DNA of 36,529 nt, from contig CAYWGR010000033.1 in NCBI GenBank assembly GCA_964458015.1, forward strand, positions 1 to 36,529, in the 5' to 3' direction. Below, one piece after another: positions 14,709 to 23,421 of this stretch. Positions within the stretch are counted from its first letter, which is position 1, and the number at the start of each line of letters is the position of its first letter. The translations under genes and the position numbers were made by a program. Source of the stretch: CAYWGR01 sp964458015 (GTDB taxonomy: Bacteria > Planctomycetota > Planctomycetia > Pirellulales > Thermoguttaceae). The notes beneath the pieces are model-generated. The model made no database searches and was not told the DNA's origin. It saw nothing but the letters and a program-made list of their open reading frames with translations.

Positions 14709-17700
14709 TTACTCACCAGGCACAAGCCACAAGTGCCGATCTGCGGCACCAGGAGTTGGATCGATAACGAGCGTTTGTTGATCGCGATGGGAAGCAACTT
14801 CCGCGCCCTTGGAACCGGGAGTTGGGCCTTCCATGAATATCTTCAGCTTGGCCGGCATCGCCTGGGCAGGTAGCCGCACGGCGCTATCGCCGCGAAGTTG
14901 TGCTTCGTAGACCGCACCGCCGGGCACCCGCCGCGACTCGCCGAGAGGAGAGAAGGCGATCAGCGGCATCGGTTTTTCGCTGAAAACAGTATCGCGGCCG
15001 TCAACCGTAATCTGTTGGCAATTTTGCCCTGCAAACGCGAGCAGATTGCCCTGTGCATCGACGCGAAAAGCCACGGCCCCGGTTCCGTCATAAGTGACCG
15101 AGTGACCGTTAACCTTGAATTCGCGTAATTCAATCTTATCGGTCGGCATCGGATGGGCGGCCTCATAGGCGGCGTCCTGGGCCGGATCACGTCCAAATCC
15201 GCCCGGCCAGTCCTCTTCCAACAAGCGAAGATGTCGGGCAATCGTCACCGTTCCATTGGGGAAACGGCACACGAGATACTCGCCCGTGCGGGAAAGAAAT
15301 TCCGTGTTGTCGTTGATCCCTGGAAACTTGCCGCTCGGCGGATATGCCCCCAAGGTGTTGAGCACATCCAACCAAGTGCGCACATCATAGCCAAGGCTGC
15401 ACGATTGGTTGTCGCGAGGTCGGAAACCAAGGAACGCGGCACTGCCGCCCTGGGGTAACGTGCGAACCGTGCCGATGGTGCGCCCTTGCACGTGCGCAAC
15501 CGGCGTCGTCGTGCCCACGGCCGTCACCGGATAGATGTGATCGACCAATTCGTGGGTAAGGATGATTTGCGGCGGGACATTTTTTAACAAACCGGAAAAG
15601 ACAACCTGTCGGCCCGGCGCGGGCTGACCTTCGTTATGACTCGGCTGATAGGTTACGCCGAACAGGGCCGACCACGGCCCAAGTGCGTCGCCGCCGTCTT
15701 CGGTCAAAACCGGCGGAGGACCGGACCAGACGACACGACCGCCTTGATCCACAAGTTGCTGCATCATTTCGAGCAGTTTTTTCGAGGGGAACGGCTCGAA
15801 CGTGGTTGCAAGGGTCGTAAATCGACGCCCCGCCATTTCAATCGCGCCGCCGACCACGCGCCCGCGTTCAATCAATTTCTTTTGCGTCACATAATTGGCA
15901 TACGCATATTGCGTCATCCAACTGCCGAATTTTTCTTCGACTGCGGTCAAGTCGAGCGGATAGAGCATCAGCACATCCACATCGCGGTGTTGAAGATTTT
16001 GAACGGCGCCCAAATACGGCGATAGATTTTGTACGGCACCGAAATTCGGCGATACAACCGTGCCGAACGTGGCGGCCAACATATCGCGACGATAGTTGAC
16101 CGCGCCGGGCATACCCCAATGGGCCGCATAAGAATAAGGCACGTCGTTGAGAATGCCGGTGGAACAGCCCAATGCCAAGCCAATATAGTTGCGATCGAGA
16201 AAACCGCCCTCGGCATGATCGTTGCCGTTGCCGGTCAGAAAATCGCCCCAGCGAAAATAGTCGGAACAGGCAACCGCGGTTTGCTGAATGGTGTTCGACC
16301 AAACGAAATCAGACGTGTATTCATACTTGTTTTGAAAGATTTTTTCGCCGACGGAATAGATCGAGTAGTCACAAGTCGGACTTTCGGCCCAAGTGGCATG
16401 GCCCCGGGCTTCAAGACGATAGCCCATGCGTTGTTCCGCATGATGTTTTGCCTGAACAAGGAGGTCGGCCACGCCGTCTTGCAGAAAACGATAGTACGAA
16501 GCACGGAACAGAGCGGTTCGCCGGATGTCTTGCGGCGACGGTCCGAATACGTGCATCACTCCTTGCGTGGCGCTCAAGTCAATTGCGGCGTCTTCTTGCC
16601 CATAGACGAAATAAACGAGATATTTGGCGAAATCCCGGTATTTTTCGCCGAAACGCTTGGCAAACTTGTCGGCAAAACCGGGGCTTACATAACGCATGGC
16701 GAATTGCCCATGCTCGTGGTGTTGATGATACGCCCAATCGCCCATCAGATGCGGTTCATCGGAATAAAGCCCATTCAGTTTGATGCCGGCGTCGGCATAG
16801 CGATCGACTAGACCATTCAAATAAGGCAAGGCTTTGTCCGAAAAACAATCCATCTCGGGCGTGCGGTAGTTCTGCACGACCAAAACGCGATTGAGCCCGC
16901 CGGCTTCCGTCTTCCCAACGCCGTGAACGCGAATTCGCACCGCTGGAAAAATATCGGCATGGATACCCTGCATCACTTCAACTTGGGCCGTTTTGGTGAT
17001 CTCGGTGATCGAATCCTCGGGCACGACATGATACGGCGTGCCGGGGATCGGTTGCTCGCGGAAGGCAAACACTCGCACGCCGGCATCTTCCAACTCGAAG
17101 GGGCCTTTGTTGTTCGTCCAACGCGACTGCCGCCACAATTGCACGCTGTACGCGCCGTCCACGGGATCACGAAGCCCTTTGCGATACTGCATCCACACGC
17201 CCGATTCGCCGGTCGATTGCCGATAGCTTCGGCCGATTTCCAAAGGCGTTATTAAACTCAACTCCAAGCCTAACCCAAATTGCCCGGCAAACTTGCTGAT
17301 TTTCGCAATCTTCTCGATATAGGCATTCGAGTCGGGCATCAGCCGCCGCTCGTGGTTTTGGCCAGGTCGATATTGCTGAAAAAAATGGTCGAAGGCCACA
17401 ATCAATGTTCTCGCTCCTTGGTTTCGCGAAGCCTCGCATACTTGGCGGAGGCTGACATTCCATTTTTGCGAGGGCACGCAAGTCAGATCGACCACTTTGT
17501 CGGGATCGGCAGCCAATGTCTCCAGCTCCGCATCGCTGACGAGGATGATCGAGTGCCTTGGAATGCTGAAGGCCCAAGGGCCTGGATAGGCGGCCATCGC
17601 GCCCCGATATAGGTTCTCTGGCATCCTTGCCACCTCGGGCGCGGCGGCGGAAACCGCAATTGCCACGCAATTACAATAGAACAAACTCACAAGCAAAACC

Positions 17701-17726
17701 ATTGTCGAACGATTCCGTGGAAGCAT
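14709..17726 (-). CDS. Large secreted protein, possibly a glycoside hydrolase
   Basis: A 1005-residue protein with an N-terminal signal peptide (residues about 1-28, ending SAAAPE). The ATG at 17726 follows AAGGAG at good spacing. I do not recognise the family with certainty. The first 600 residues look like an alpha/beta barrel with many aromatic residues, and the segment LNGLYSDEPHLMGDW near residue 320 resembles the catalytic-acid strand of clan-A glycosidases. A middle region with VDVLMLYPL and VDQGGRVVWSGPPPVL resembles the beta-galactosidase trimerisation fold, and the C-terminal part looks like beta domains. A role in breaking down complex polysaccharide is inferred. Near residue 560-580 a 10-residue unit containing GAVQNL is duplicated in tandem. 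It is followed by murD on the same strand after 40 bases. Confidence 0.72.
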   Translation of the reverse strand: MLPRNRSTMVLLVSLFYCNCVAIAVSAAAPEVARMPENLYRGAMAAYPGPWAFSIPRHSIILVSDAELETLAADPDKVVDLTCVPSQKWNVSLRQVCEASRNQGARTLIVAFDHFFQQYRPGQNHERRLMPDSNAYIEKIAKISKFAGQFGLGLELSLITPLEIGRSYRQSTGESGVWMQYRKGLRDPVDGAYSVQLWRQSRWTNNKGPFELEDAGVRVFAFREQPIPGTPYHVVPEDSITEITKTAQVEVMQGIHADIFPAVRIRVHGVGKTEAGGLNRVLVVQNYRTPEMDCFSDKALPYLNGLVDRYADAGIKLNGLYSDEPHLMGDWAYHQHHEHGQFAMRYVSPGFADKFAKRFGEKYRDFAKYLVYFVYGQEDAAIDLSATQGVMHVFGPSPQDIRRTALFRASYYRFLQDGVADLLVQAKHHAEQRMGYRLEARGHATWAESPTCDYSIYSVGEKIFQNKYEYTSDFVWSNTIQQTAVACSDYFRWGDFLTGNGNDHAEGGFLDRNYIGLALGCSTGILNDVPYSYAAHWGMPGAVNYRRDMLAATFGTVVSPNFGAVQNLSPYLGAVQNLQHRDVDVLMLYPLDLTAVEEKFGSWMTQYAYANYVTQKKLIERGRVVGGAIEMAGRRFTTLATTFEPFPSKKLLEMMQQLVDQGGRVVWSGPPPVLTEDGGDALGPWSALFGVTYQPSHNEGQPAPGRQVVFSGLLKNVPPQIILTHELVDHIYPVTAVGTTTPVAHVQGRTIGTVRTLPQGGSAAFLGFRPRDNQSCSLGYDVRTWLDVLNTLGAYPPSGKFPGINDNTEFLSRTGEYLVCRFPNGTVTIARHLRLLEEDWPGGFGRDPAQDAAYEAAHPMPTDKIELREFKVNGHSVTYDGTGAVAFRVDAQGNLLAFAGQNCQQITVDGRDTVFSEKPMPLIAFSPLGESRRVPGGAVYEAQLRGDSAVRLPAQAMPAKLKIFMEGPTPGSKGAEVASHRDQQTLVIDPTPGAADRHLWLVPGE
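15995..16054 (-). repeat. In-frame 30-bp tandem duplication in the large secreted protein gene
   Basis: Two adjacent 30-base units (15995-16024 and 16025-16054) are close copies, both starting GATTTTG on the plus strand and containing ACGGC and TCGGCGATA-like ends. They encode two neighbouring 10-residue units, FGAVQNLSPY and LGAVQNLQHR-like. The frame is kept. Confidence 0.7.
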
Positions 17727-18224
17727 TGCAGATCTCCTTAATTTTCTTTCGGAGCAATACCAGATTCCCGTCGTCGCAGAGAATTTCTCGGAATTTCGCC
17801 GACTGATGAAATCTGGGGGGCAGTCAAATGGTGGGAGGAAAGGGACTTGTTCGGCGGGAGATTATTATACACATACGTCCGCTATCTCTGTTACTTGGCC
17901 AAAATCCAAATCTACCCACGAAAATCCCAAAAATCGCAAGAATCTCGCCATAACACACACCCACGGGGGGCACGCAGCGCAAAAAGCTGGGCCTTGAACC
18001 GGATGAGAAATGCAAAACCATTCCGCCCCGTCTGCCATTCGCAAATGCAACGGGCTTTTCAGCCTTTGGAGGATAAGACCAGCGGTTTACGCGGAAATGA
18101 GCCTTATCGCAATCCATTGCTGCACCAACCTTTGTCACATTCTGGACGTCTTATTAGCCCGGTGATACAATACTAGTTTGGGTTAACATCGAAATAGTCG
18201 CCTGGGCCACAGTGGAAATCTACA
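17727..18224. other. Gene-free divergent region between the secreted-protein gene and uvrA
   Basis: In these 498 bp the open frames on both strands overlap one another, lack ribosome sites and show no family pattern. The region has a candidate uvrA promoter at its right end. I see no tRNA, no clear terminator and no long repeat in it. Confidence 0.5.
18143..18171 (+). promoter_or_regulatory. Candidate promoter of uvrA
   Basis: TGGACG (18143-18148, 4 of 6) and TACAAT (18166-18171, 5 of 6) are 17 bases apart, about 54 bases before the GTG start. No LexA-type palindrome is obvious around it. Confidence 0.45.
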
Positions 18225-21200
18225 GTGTCGCGCAACGGTTCAGCATCAAAACCTTCAATCCCGACTTCTTCCCCAAAAAGCGAGGGAATCGCTTCGGGCC
18301 ATGCCGTGAATCATTCCGGCCATATCGAATTGCGCGGCGTTCGGGTGCATAACCTGAAGTCGGTTGATCTCGATATTCCGCATCGCAAGCTGATTGTATT
18401 CTGCGGCCTTAGCGGCAGCGGCAAGAGCAGCCTTGCGCTGGATACGCTTTACGCCGAAGGACAGCGCCGCTATATCGAAAGCTTCTCTGCCTACACACGC
18501 CAGTTCTTGCAGCGATTGGAAAAGCCCGAGGCCGAACGGATCGACGGCATTCCGCCCGCCATCGCCGTGACGAGTAAAAACGGAGGGCGGTCGAGCCGGT
18601 CCACCGTCGGCACGGCCACCGAAACGAGCGACTATCTCCGGCTGTTGTTCGCCAAGATCGGACACGTCCACTGTCAGAAGTGCGGCCGTGAAGTGCGTTG
18701 TGATAACCCGCAAAACGCCGCCGAAAGCTTGGCCGGCTTGGCGGCAGGCACGCGCTACATGGTCGCTTTTCGTTGCGAACTGCCTGAAAACGGAACTTTC
18801 GAGCAAACGGCCGCCGCTCTGCGCGAAGACGGCTTCATCCGTGCGATCGTGGATGGGCAGTTGGTGAATTTAGATGCAACAGCATCTGCTTCCTCACAAA
18901 CGCCGCCCTCGGAATGCTTCGCGATCGTCGATCGACTCTCGGCCGGCAGCGCCAGCGATACCCGGCTTCGCGATTCATTGGAAACCGCCTTCACCAAAGG
19001 GCGAGGGCATTGCCATGTGTTTGTCGAGCAGGGGCCTGAAGAAGTGGTCAGTGGTCAGTGGCCAGTGGCTAGTGAAGAGAGGTCAGGGGTCAGGGGTCAG
19101 TGGTCAGAACAAGTGGTCAGTGGTCAGTGGCCAGTGGCTAGTACAGAGGGGCCAGGGGTCAGAGGCCAGTGGTCAGAACAAGTGGCCAGTGGTCAGTGGC
19201 CAGTGGCTAGTACAGAGGGGCCAGGGGTCAGAGGTCAGGGGGCAGATGCCGCAAATCATAAATCTCCCGCCCCCAGCCCCCAGCCCCTAGTCACTAATTC
19301 CAATCCCCCGTCTCTCGCCCCGCTCCACTCACCGCTAACCCAAATCGACGGCCGGGCGTGGCGGCGGATTGGGTTCAGCACGCAGCTTTCTTGCGAAGAT
19401 TGCGGCATCGAGTATCCCCAGCCGGAGCCCCGGCTCTATAGTTTTAACAGTCCGATGGGAGCGTGTCCTGAATGTGAAGGTTTCGGGAACATCATCGGCA
19501 TCGATATGGACTTGGTTGTGCCCGATCCGAACAAATCGTTGCGCGAGGGTGCGATCGCGCCCTGGCACACGCCGGCCTATGCCCATGAACTTAAAGAACT
19601 GCTGGCGCTCGCCAAGGATTATGGCATTCCAACCGATGTGCCGTTCCGCGAACTTACCGAGCAGCATCGGGAACTGATCCTGCACGGCGTGCCAGAGCGG
19701 AAGTTCGGCGGGTTGGAAGGCTTTTTTGCGTGGCTCGAACGGCGGAAATATAAAATGCACATCCGCGTGTTCCTTAGCCGATGGCGCAGCTTCCGGCCGT
19801 GTCCCTCGTGCGGCGGCTCGCGGCTTCGGCCCGAGGCGTTGGCCGCGCGGATCGGCGGAAAAAACATCGGTGAAATTTGCGCGATGAAGGTGCGCGATGC
19901 CTCTGCGTTTTTCCGAACTCTCGAACTGCCCGAGCACGAACGGCAGATCGGCCGCATGATGCTCGAACAGGTGCAAGCACGGCTTTCCTATCTCGAAATG
20001 GTGGGGCTCGGCTATCTTACAATCGACCGGACTTTGCGAACCCTAAGCGGCGGCGAAATCCGTCGCGTTGCTCTTACGTCAGCGCTTGGTTCCAGTTTGG
20101 TCAACATGCTCTATGTGCTCGACGAGCCGTCGATCGGTCTTCATCCTCGCGACATCACCCAACTGCTCGATGCGATTCGCCAACTGCGGCTGCGCGGCAA
20201 TACGGTGGTCGTGGTCGAACATGAAGAAGCGATTATCCGCGCAGCCGACCAAGTCGTCGAGATCGGGCCAGGCGCCGGAGAACGCGGCGGCAAGGTGGTT
20301 TTCCAAGGCACGCCTCGCGAAATGGAAAAATCACCCGATAGCCTGACCGGCGACTATTTGGCCGGGCGGCGCGGCTTCGGCTCGAACAGCCAGCGACGTT
20401 CGCCCAACCACGGCTGGATTCGCTTGGCCGGTGCGAAAGGCAACAACCTGAAGAATGTGACCGTCGAATTCCCGATGGGCGTCCTGTGCCTCGTGACAGG
20501 CGTCAGCGGGTCGGGCAAAAGCACCTTGGTCCAAGATACGCTCTATCCCGCACTCTGCCGGCGGCTTCGCAAGGACGCCCCCAAGCCCTATCCGCACGAC
20601 GACGTTTTCGGCGATGGACAACTCGACGACGTGATCATGGTCGATCAAAGCCCCATCGGCCGTTCGCCCCGCTCGAATCCGGTAACCTATTTGAAGGCAT
20701 TCGACGAAATCCGCGCCGTGTTCGCCGACACGATCGAAGCTCGCACGCGAGGTTATAACGCGGGCCATTTCAGCTTCAATGTCGACGGCGGACGCTGCAG
20801 TGCCTGCCAGGGCGACGGCTATATCCAGATCGACATGCAGTTTCTGGCCGACGTCTACATGCGATGCTCGCAATGCAACGGCGCCCGCTATCGCGACGAA
20901 ATTTTAGACGTAACCTATCGCGGCCGGAACATCTCGGAAGTGCTGGAAATGACTGTCCGCGAAGCATTCACCTTCTTCCGTGGGCAGCCGAAAGTCCAGG
21001 CACGGCTCAAACGGCTGATCGACGTGGGGCTCGACTACGTGCGGCTCGGGCAGCCGGCCAACACGCTTTCAGGCGGCGAAGCACAGCGGCTCAAACTCGC
21101 CGGCTACATGAGCAGCGTCAAACGCGGCCGATGTTTGTTCATCCTCGACGAACCGACCACCGGCCTGCACTTTTCCGACGTCGTGCAACTGCTCGACTGT

Positions 21201-21422
21201 TTCGACGCCCTGCTTTCCGTCGGTCATTCGCTGATCGTCGTCGAACATAATCTTCAGATGATGAAAGCGGCCGACTACATCATCGACCTTGGCCCCGGCG
21301 CCGCCGACGAAGGAGGGCAGATCGTTGCCAAAGGCACGCCCGAGATGGTCGCTCGGGCATCCGGCTCCGTGACGGCAGGCTTCTTGGCAAAAGTGCTCAA
21401 AGAAACAGCACGGGTGGATTGA
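18225..21422 (+). CDS. uvrA: Excinuclease ABC subunit A (UvrA), with in-frame 23-residue tandem repeats
   Basis: UvrA is the damage-sensing ATPase of nucleotide excision repair. The protein has 1065 residues where about 940-960 is usual. First Walker A is GLSGSGKSSLA (residues 61-71); the second is GVSGSGKST. Signature motifs are LSGGEIRRVAL and LSGGEAQRLKL, each followed by a Walker B LDEP. Zinc sites show as CQKC (150-153) with CEDC-type pairs near 390 and CPEC near 414, and CSACQGDG with CSQC in the second half. The first signature (EIRR in place of the usual EAQR) suggests a divergent paralogue type. About 106 extra residues lie between HVFVEQGPEE (263-273) and WRRIGFSTQLSC (379-390), formed by repeats. 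The start is GTG at 18225; the ribosome site is weak. The next gene starts 75 bases downstream. Confidence 0.9.
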   Translation: MSRNGSASKPSIPTSSPKSEGIASGHAVNHSGHIELRGVRVHNLKSVDLDIPHRKLIVFCGLSGSGKSSLALDTLYAEGQRRYIESFSAYTRQFLQRLEKPEAERIDGIPPAIAVTSKNGGRSSRSTVGTATETSDYLRLLFAKIGHVHCQKCGREVRCDNPQNAAESLAGLAAGTRYMVAFRCELPENGTFEQTAAALREDGFIRAIVDGQLVNLDATASASSQTPPSECFAIVDRLSAGSASDTRLRDSLETAFTKGRGHCHVFVEQGPEEVVSGQWPVASEERSGVRGQWSEQVVSGQWPVASTEGPGVRGQWSEQVASGQWPVASTEGPGVRGQGADAANHKSPAPSPQPLVTNSNPPSLAPLHSPLTQIDGRAWRRIGFSTQLSCEDCGIEYPQPEPRLYSFNSPMGACPECEGFGNIIGIDMDLVVPDPNKSLREGAIAPWHTPAYAHELKELLALAKDYGIPTDVPFRELTEQHRELILHGVPERKFGGLEGFFAWLERRKYKMHIRVFLSRWRSFRPCPSCGGSRLRPEALAARIGGKNIGEICAMKVRDASAFFRTLELPEHERQIGRMMLEQVQARLSYLEMVGLGYLTIDRTLRTLSGGEIRRVALTSALGSSLVNMLYVLDEPSIGLHPRDITQLLDAIRQLRLRGNTVVVVEHEEAIIRAADQVVEIGPGAGERGGKVVFQGTPREMEKSPDSLTGDYLAGRRGFGSNSQRRSPNHGWIRLAGAKGNNLKNVTVEFPMGVLCLVTGVSGSGKSTLVQDTLYPALCRRLRKDAPKPYPHDDVFGDGQLDDVIMVDQSPIGRSPRSNPVTYLKAFDEIRAVFADTIEARTRGYNAGHFSFNVDGGRCSACQGDGYIQIDMQFLADVYMRCSQCNGARYRDEILDVTYRGRNISEVLEMTVREAFTFFRGQPKVQARLKRLIDVGLDYVRLGQPANTLSGGEAQRLKLAGYMSSVKRGRCLFILDEPTTGLHFSDVVQLLDCFDALLSVGHSLIVVEHNLQMMKAADYIIDLGPGAADEGGQIVAKGTPEMVARASGSVTAGFLAKVLKETARVD
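19038..19345 (+). repeat. In-frame repeat insertion within uvrA (three 69-bp units plus heptamers)
   Basis: Three tandem units of 69 bp begin at 19042, 19111 and 19180, each starting AAGTGG and containing GTCAGTGGCCAGTGGCTAGT. They encode 23-residue repeats with SGQWPVAS and GVRGQ cores. After them come AAATC units and CCCCTAGTCACTAATTCC-like heptamer sequence up to about 19300, then a unique CCGCTCCACTCACCGCTAACC stretch (read in parts). Since 69 is a multiple of three, gain or loss of a unit keeps the frame. Confidence 0.88.
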
Positions 21423-21497
21423 TTGATCTGTGGAATTGGGAATAATGGAAAATTGGGCGACATATCGACCGGGAATTGAGCGAAATGGGATGAAATC

Positions 21498-22826
21498 ATG
21501 TTGAAACGCATACGGATACAAGGTTATAAGTCGCTTGCCGACGTAGATGTGCGGCTGAAACCTCTTTCCGTCCTTTTCGGGCCGAACGCAGCAGGGAAGA
21601 GCAATTTTCTCGATGCAATTCAATTACTTTCCCGCGTTGCCACCAGTAAGACTCTCAGGGAAGCATTTGAGCCTCCCTATCGCGGAAAACCGCTGGAATC
21701 TTTCAGTCTTTGCGGCAGCAATGGGCTCAACGACTTATTACAAAAGGAGAATGCAAAGTTCTCAATCGAAGTGGATATTGAATTGTCGGAGGGGGTCGTT
21801 CATTCCGTCAATCGTCAAATTTTGGAAATGAGAAAAGGTGTGCAGGAAGACGGAACGAATGGAGACAAGGACGTAAAAGCCAAGCAATCGGCGATAGTAC
21901 GCGAGAAAAACTTGCGTTATCGCGTGGAAATAGAAATTTTACCGAAATCCGGCATCCTCCGCGTCTCGGACGAATCTCTGTCGGCTCTAACAAACCGAGG
22001 CGACGTGGTCAAGTCTCGCGACCCCTTTTTTAGCAAAGCGGAAGACAACAAATTTCACGTTCGCATGGAAGGACAAAGTCGTCCAACCTATTATGAACGA
22101 TATCTCGATCACACGATTCTTTCACAACCGTTTTATCCACCACATTATCCCCATGTCGTGGCGGCGCGTGAAGAATTGTCTCGCTGCAATTTTTTCTATT
22201 TTGAGCCGCGCGAGCGTATGCGGGCATCCAATCCGGTAAAGGAAGTCCGACACATTGGCCTCATGGGCGAGGAGCTTGCGGCATTCTTAAATACACTGAA
22301 AGCGATCGATCTGCCACAATTCAAGGGCGTGGAAAAAGCGTTGCACATGATTGTCCCCTCAATAACCGGGATTGAAGTAGATGTCAATCCTCTCGGCGAA
22401 GTGGACCTTTGGTTGACCGAAGGAAATCTGCGATTACCAGCCCGGGTGGTTTCGGAAGGCACGCTTCGCGTTTTGGGATTGCTTGCCTTGAGCGGCGCAA
22501 AAGACCCGCCATCGCTGATCGGCCTCGAGGAACCGGAAAACGGTATTCATCCCCATCGCATAAGGGATGTCGCCACTCTTTTGAAAACTCGATCGGAATC
22601 GGGAGATTCACAACTGATCGTTACCACCCATTCCCCGGTTCTGCTCGATTTGCTTCCCGATGACAGCCTATTCGTCTGCCGCAAAGAGGATGGCCGAACC
22701 ACCATCGCGCCACTCGGAACCTACAAACCGATGTGGCAATCGGAGCGGCGCAATGACATAGACGAGGCCCTCGACGAACCGCTTTCAGTTTCTCAACGAA
22801 TGATGCGGGGGGATTTCGATGCGTAA
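21498..22826 (+). CDS. AAA family ATPase (SMC/RecF-like, AAA_21 type)
   Basis: A 442-residue ABC-type ATPase. The N-terminus MLKRIRIQGYKSLADVDV and Walker A FGPNAAGKSNF (Lys34) match RecF/OLD-like ATPases. A long central region holds coiled, charged sequence. An EGTLRVLGLLAL signature, Walker B IGLEEPENGIHP (about 340-350), and the switch His in VTTHSPVLL (about 377) follow. The last 60 residues end in an acidic tail. Proteins of this type next to a TOPRIM-like partner occur in anti-phage systems (PARIS, AbiL, OLD/Gabija classes). The ATG overlaps nothing upstream; only a weak GGGATG precedes it. Its stop overlaps the next gene by 8 bases. The gene looks more AT-rich than uvrA and thiF, which suggests acquisition by transfer. 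Confidence 0.88.
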   Translation: MLKRIRIQGYKSLADVDVRLKPLSVLFGPNAAGKSNFLDAIQLLSRVATSKTLREAFEPPYRGKPLESFSLCGSNGLNDLLQKENAKFSIEVDIELSEGVVHSVNRQILEMRKGVQEDGTNGDKDVKAKQSAIVREKNLRYRVEIEILPKSGILRVSDESLSALTNRGDVVKSRDPFFSKAEDNKFHVRMEGQSRPTYYERYLDHTILSQPFYPPHYPHVVAAREELSRCNFFYFEPRERMRASNPVKEVRHIGLMGEELAAFLNTLKAIDLPQFKGVEKALHMIVPSITGIEVDVNPLGEVDLWLTEGNLRLPARVVSEGTLRVLGLLALSGAKDPPSLIGLEEPENGIHPHRIRDVATLLKTRSESGDSQLIVTTHSPVLLDLLPDDSLFVCRKEDGRTTIAPLGTYKPMWQSERRNDIDEALDEPLSVSQRMMRGDFDA

Positions 22827-23421
22827 GATCAGCCTTTTTGCGGAAGATCGCGGACATGAAATCGTCTTAAAAGCCTTGGTGGAGCGTGTTCTGGCAAGCC
22901 ATGAAGTCCACGCTATAATCCGACTGGTTTCGGTACGCGGCGGATTTGGACGAGTCCAGAAGGAATTGCAGCAATATGTTAGGGATCTCATAAGTTTTCG
23001 CAGTGAATTGCCTGACTTGGTTATCGTGGTGACAGATGCAAATTGTCATGGAGTCAACGCCCGACGCCAATCATTTCAAAAAGTCGCAGAACCCATTCAG
23101 GCTCAAATCATCTACGCAATTCCCGATCCGCACATCGAGCGATGGTTGCTACGCGATCCAGCCGCATTTAAGGCCGTATTGGGCGTCCCCTGTCAAACCG
23201 TTCAACAGAAGTGCGACCGCGACCGCTATAAAAAGTTGTTAATCGATTCCGTTCGTGATGCGGGCGCCGCTCCGTTGCTGGGAGGTCTGGAATACGCCGA
23301 GGATATCGTCAACAACATGGATTTGGACTCCCCGAGTGATGATCGTGATTTTTGCGAATTCCTCGAAGAATTGCACACACGCGTCCGGCTTTGGAAACAA
23401 CAAGGAACGTCCATCTCATGA
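22819..23421 (+). CDS. TOPRIM-like / DUF4276-like protein paired with the ATPase
   Basis: A 200-residue protein. Its pattern fits a TOPRIM-like fold: an acidic motif after the first strand (SLFAEDRGHEIVLKALVERV, about 5-24), a second strand PDLVIVVTDANC (about 65-76) where DAN stands in place of the usual DxD, and a later IPDPHIERWLL (about 100-110) that resembles the IEAWLL-type motif of DUF4276 and RloB/AbiLii proteins. Such proteins are nucleases or effectors controlled by a partner ATPase. It starts inside the ATPase gene (overlap ATGCGTAA) and ends overlapping the next start (ATGA), so all three genes are probably translated together. Assignment to a named family is uncertain; confidence in the gene is high. 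Confidence 0.75.
   Translation: MRKISLFAEDRGHEIVLKALVERVLASHEVHAIIRLVSVRGGFGRVQKELQQYVRDLISFRSELPDLVIVVTDANCHGVNARRQSFQKVAEPIQAQIIYAIPDPHIERWLLRDPAAFKAVLGVPCQTVQQKCDRDRYKKLLIDSVRDAGAAPLLGGLEYAEDIVNNMDLDSPSDDRDFCEFLEELHTRVRLWKQQGTSIS

Noticed and set aside
19042..19240. Tandem repeats inside uvrA considered as a CRISPR array
   Set aside because: Units are adjacent with no unique spacers, read in frame, and no cas gene is near.
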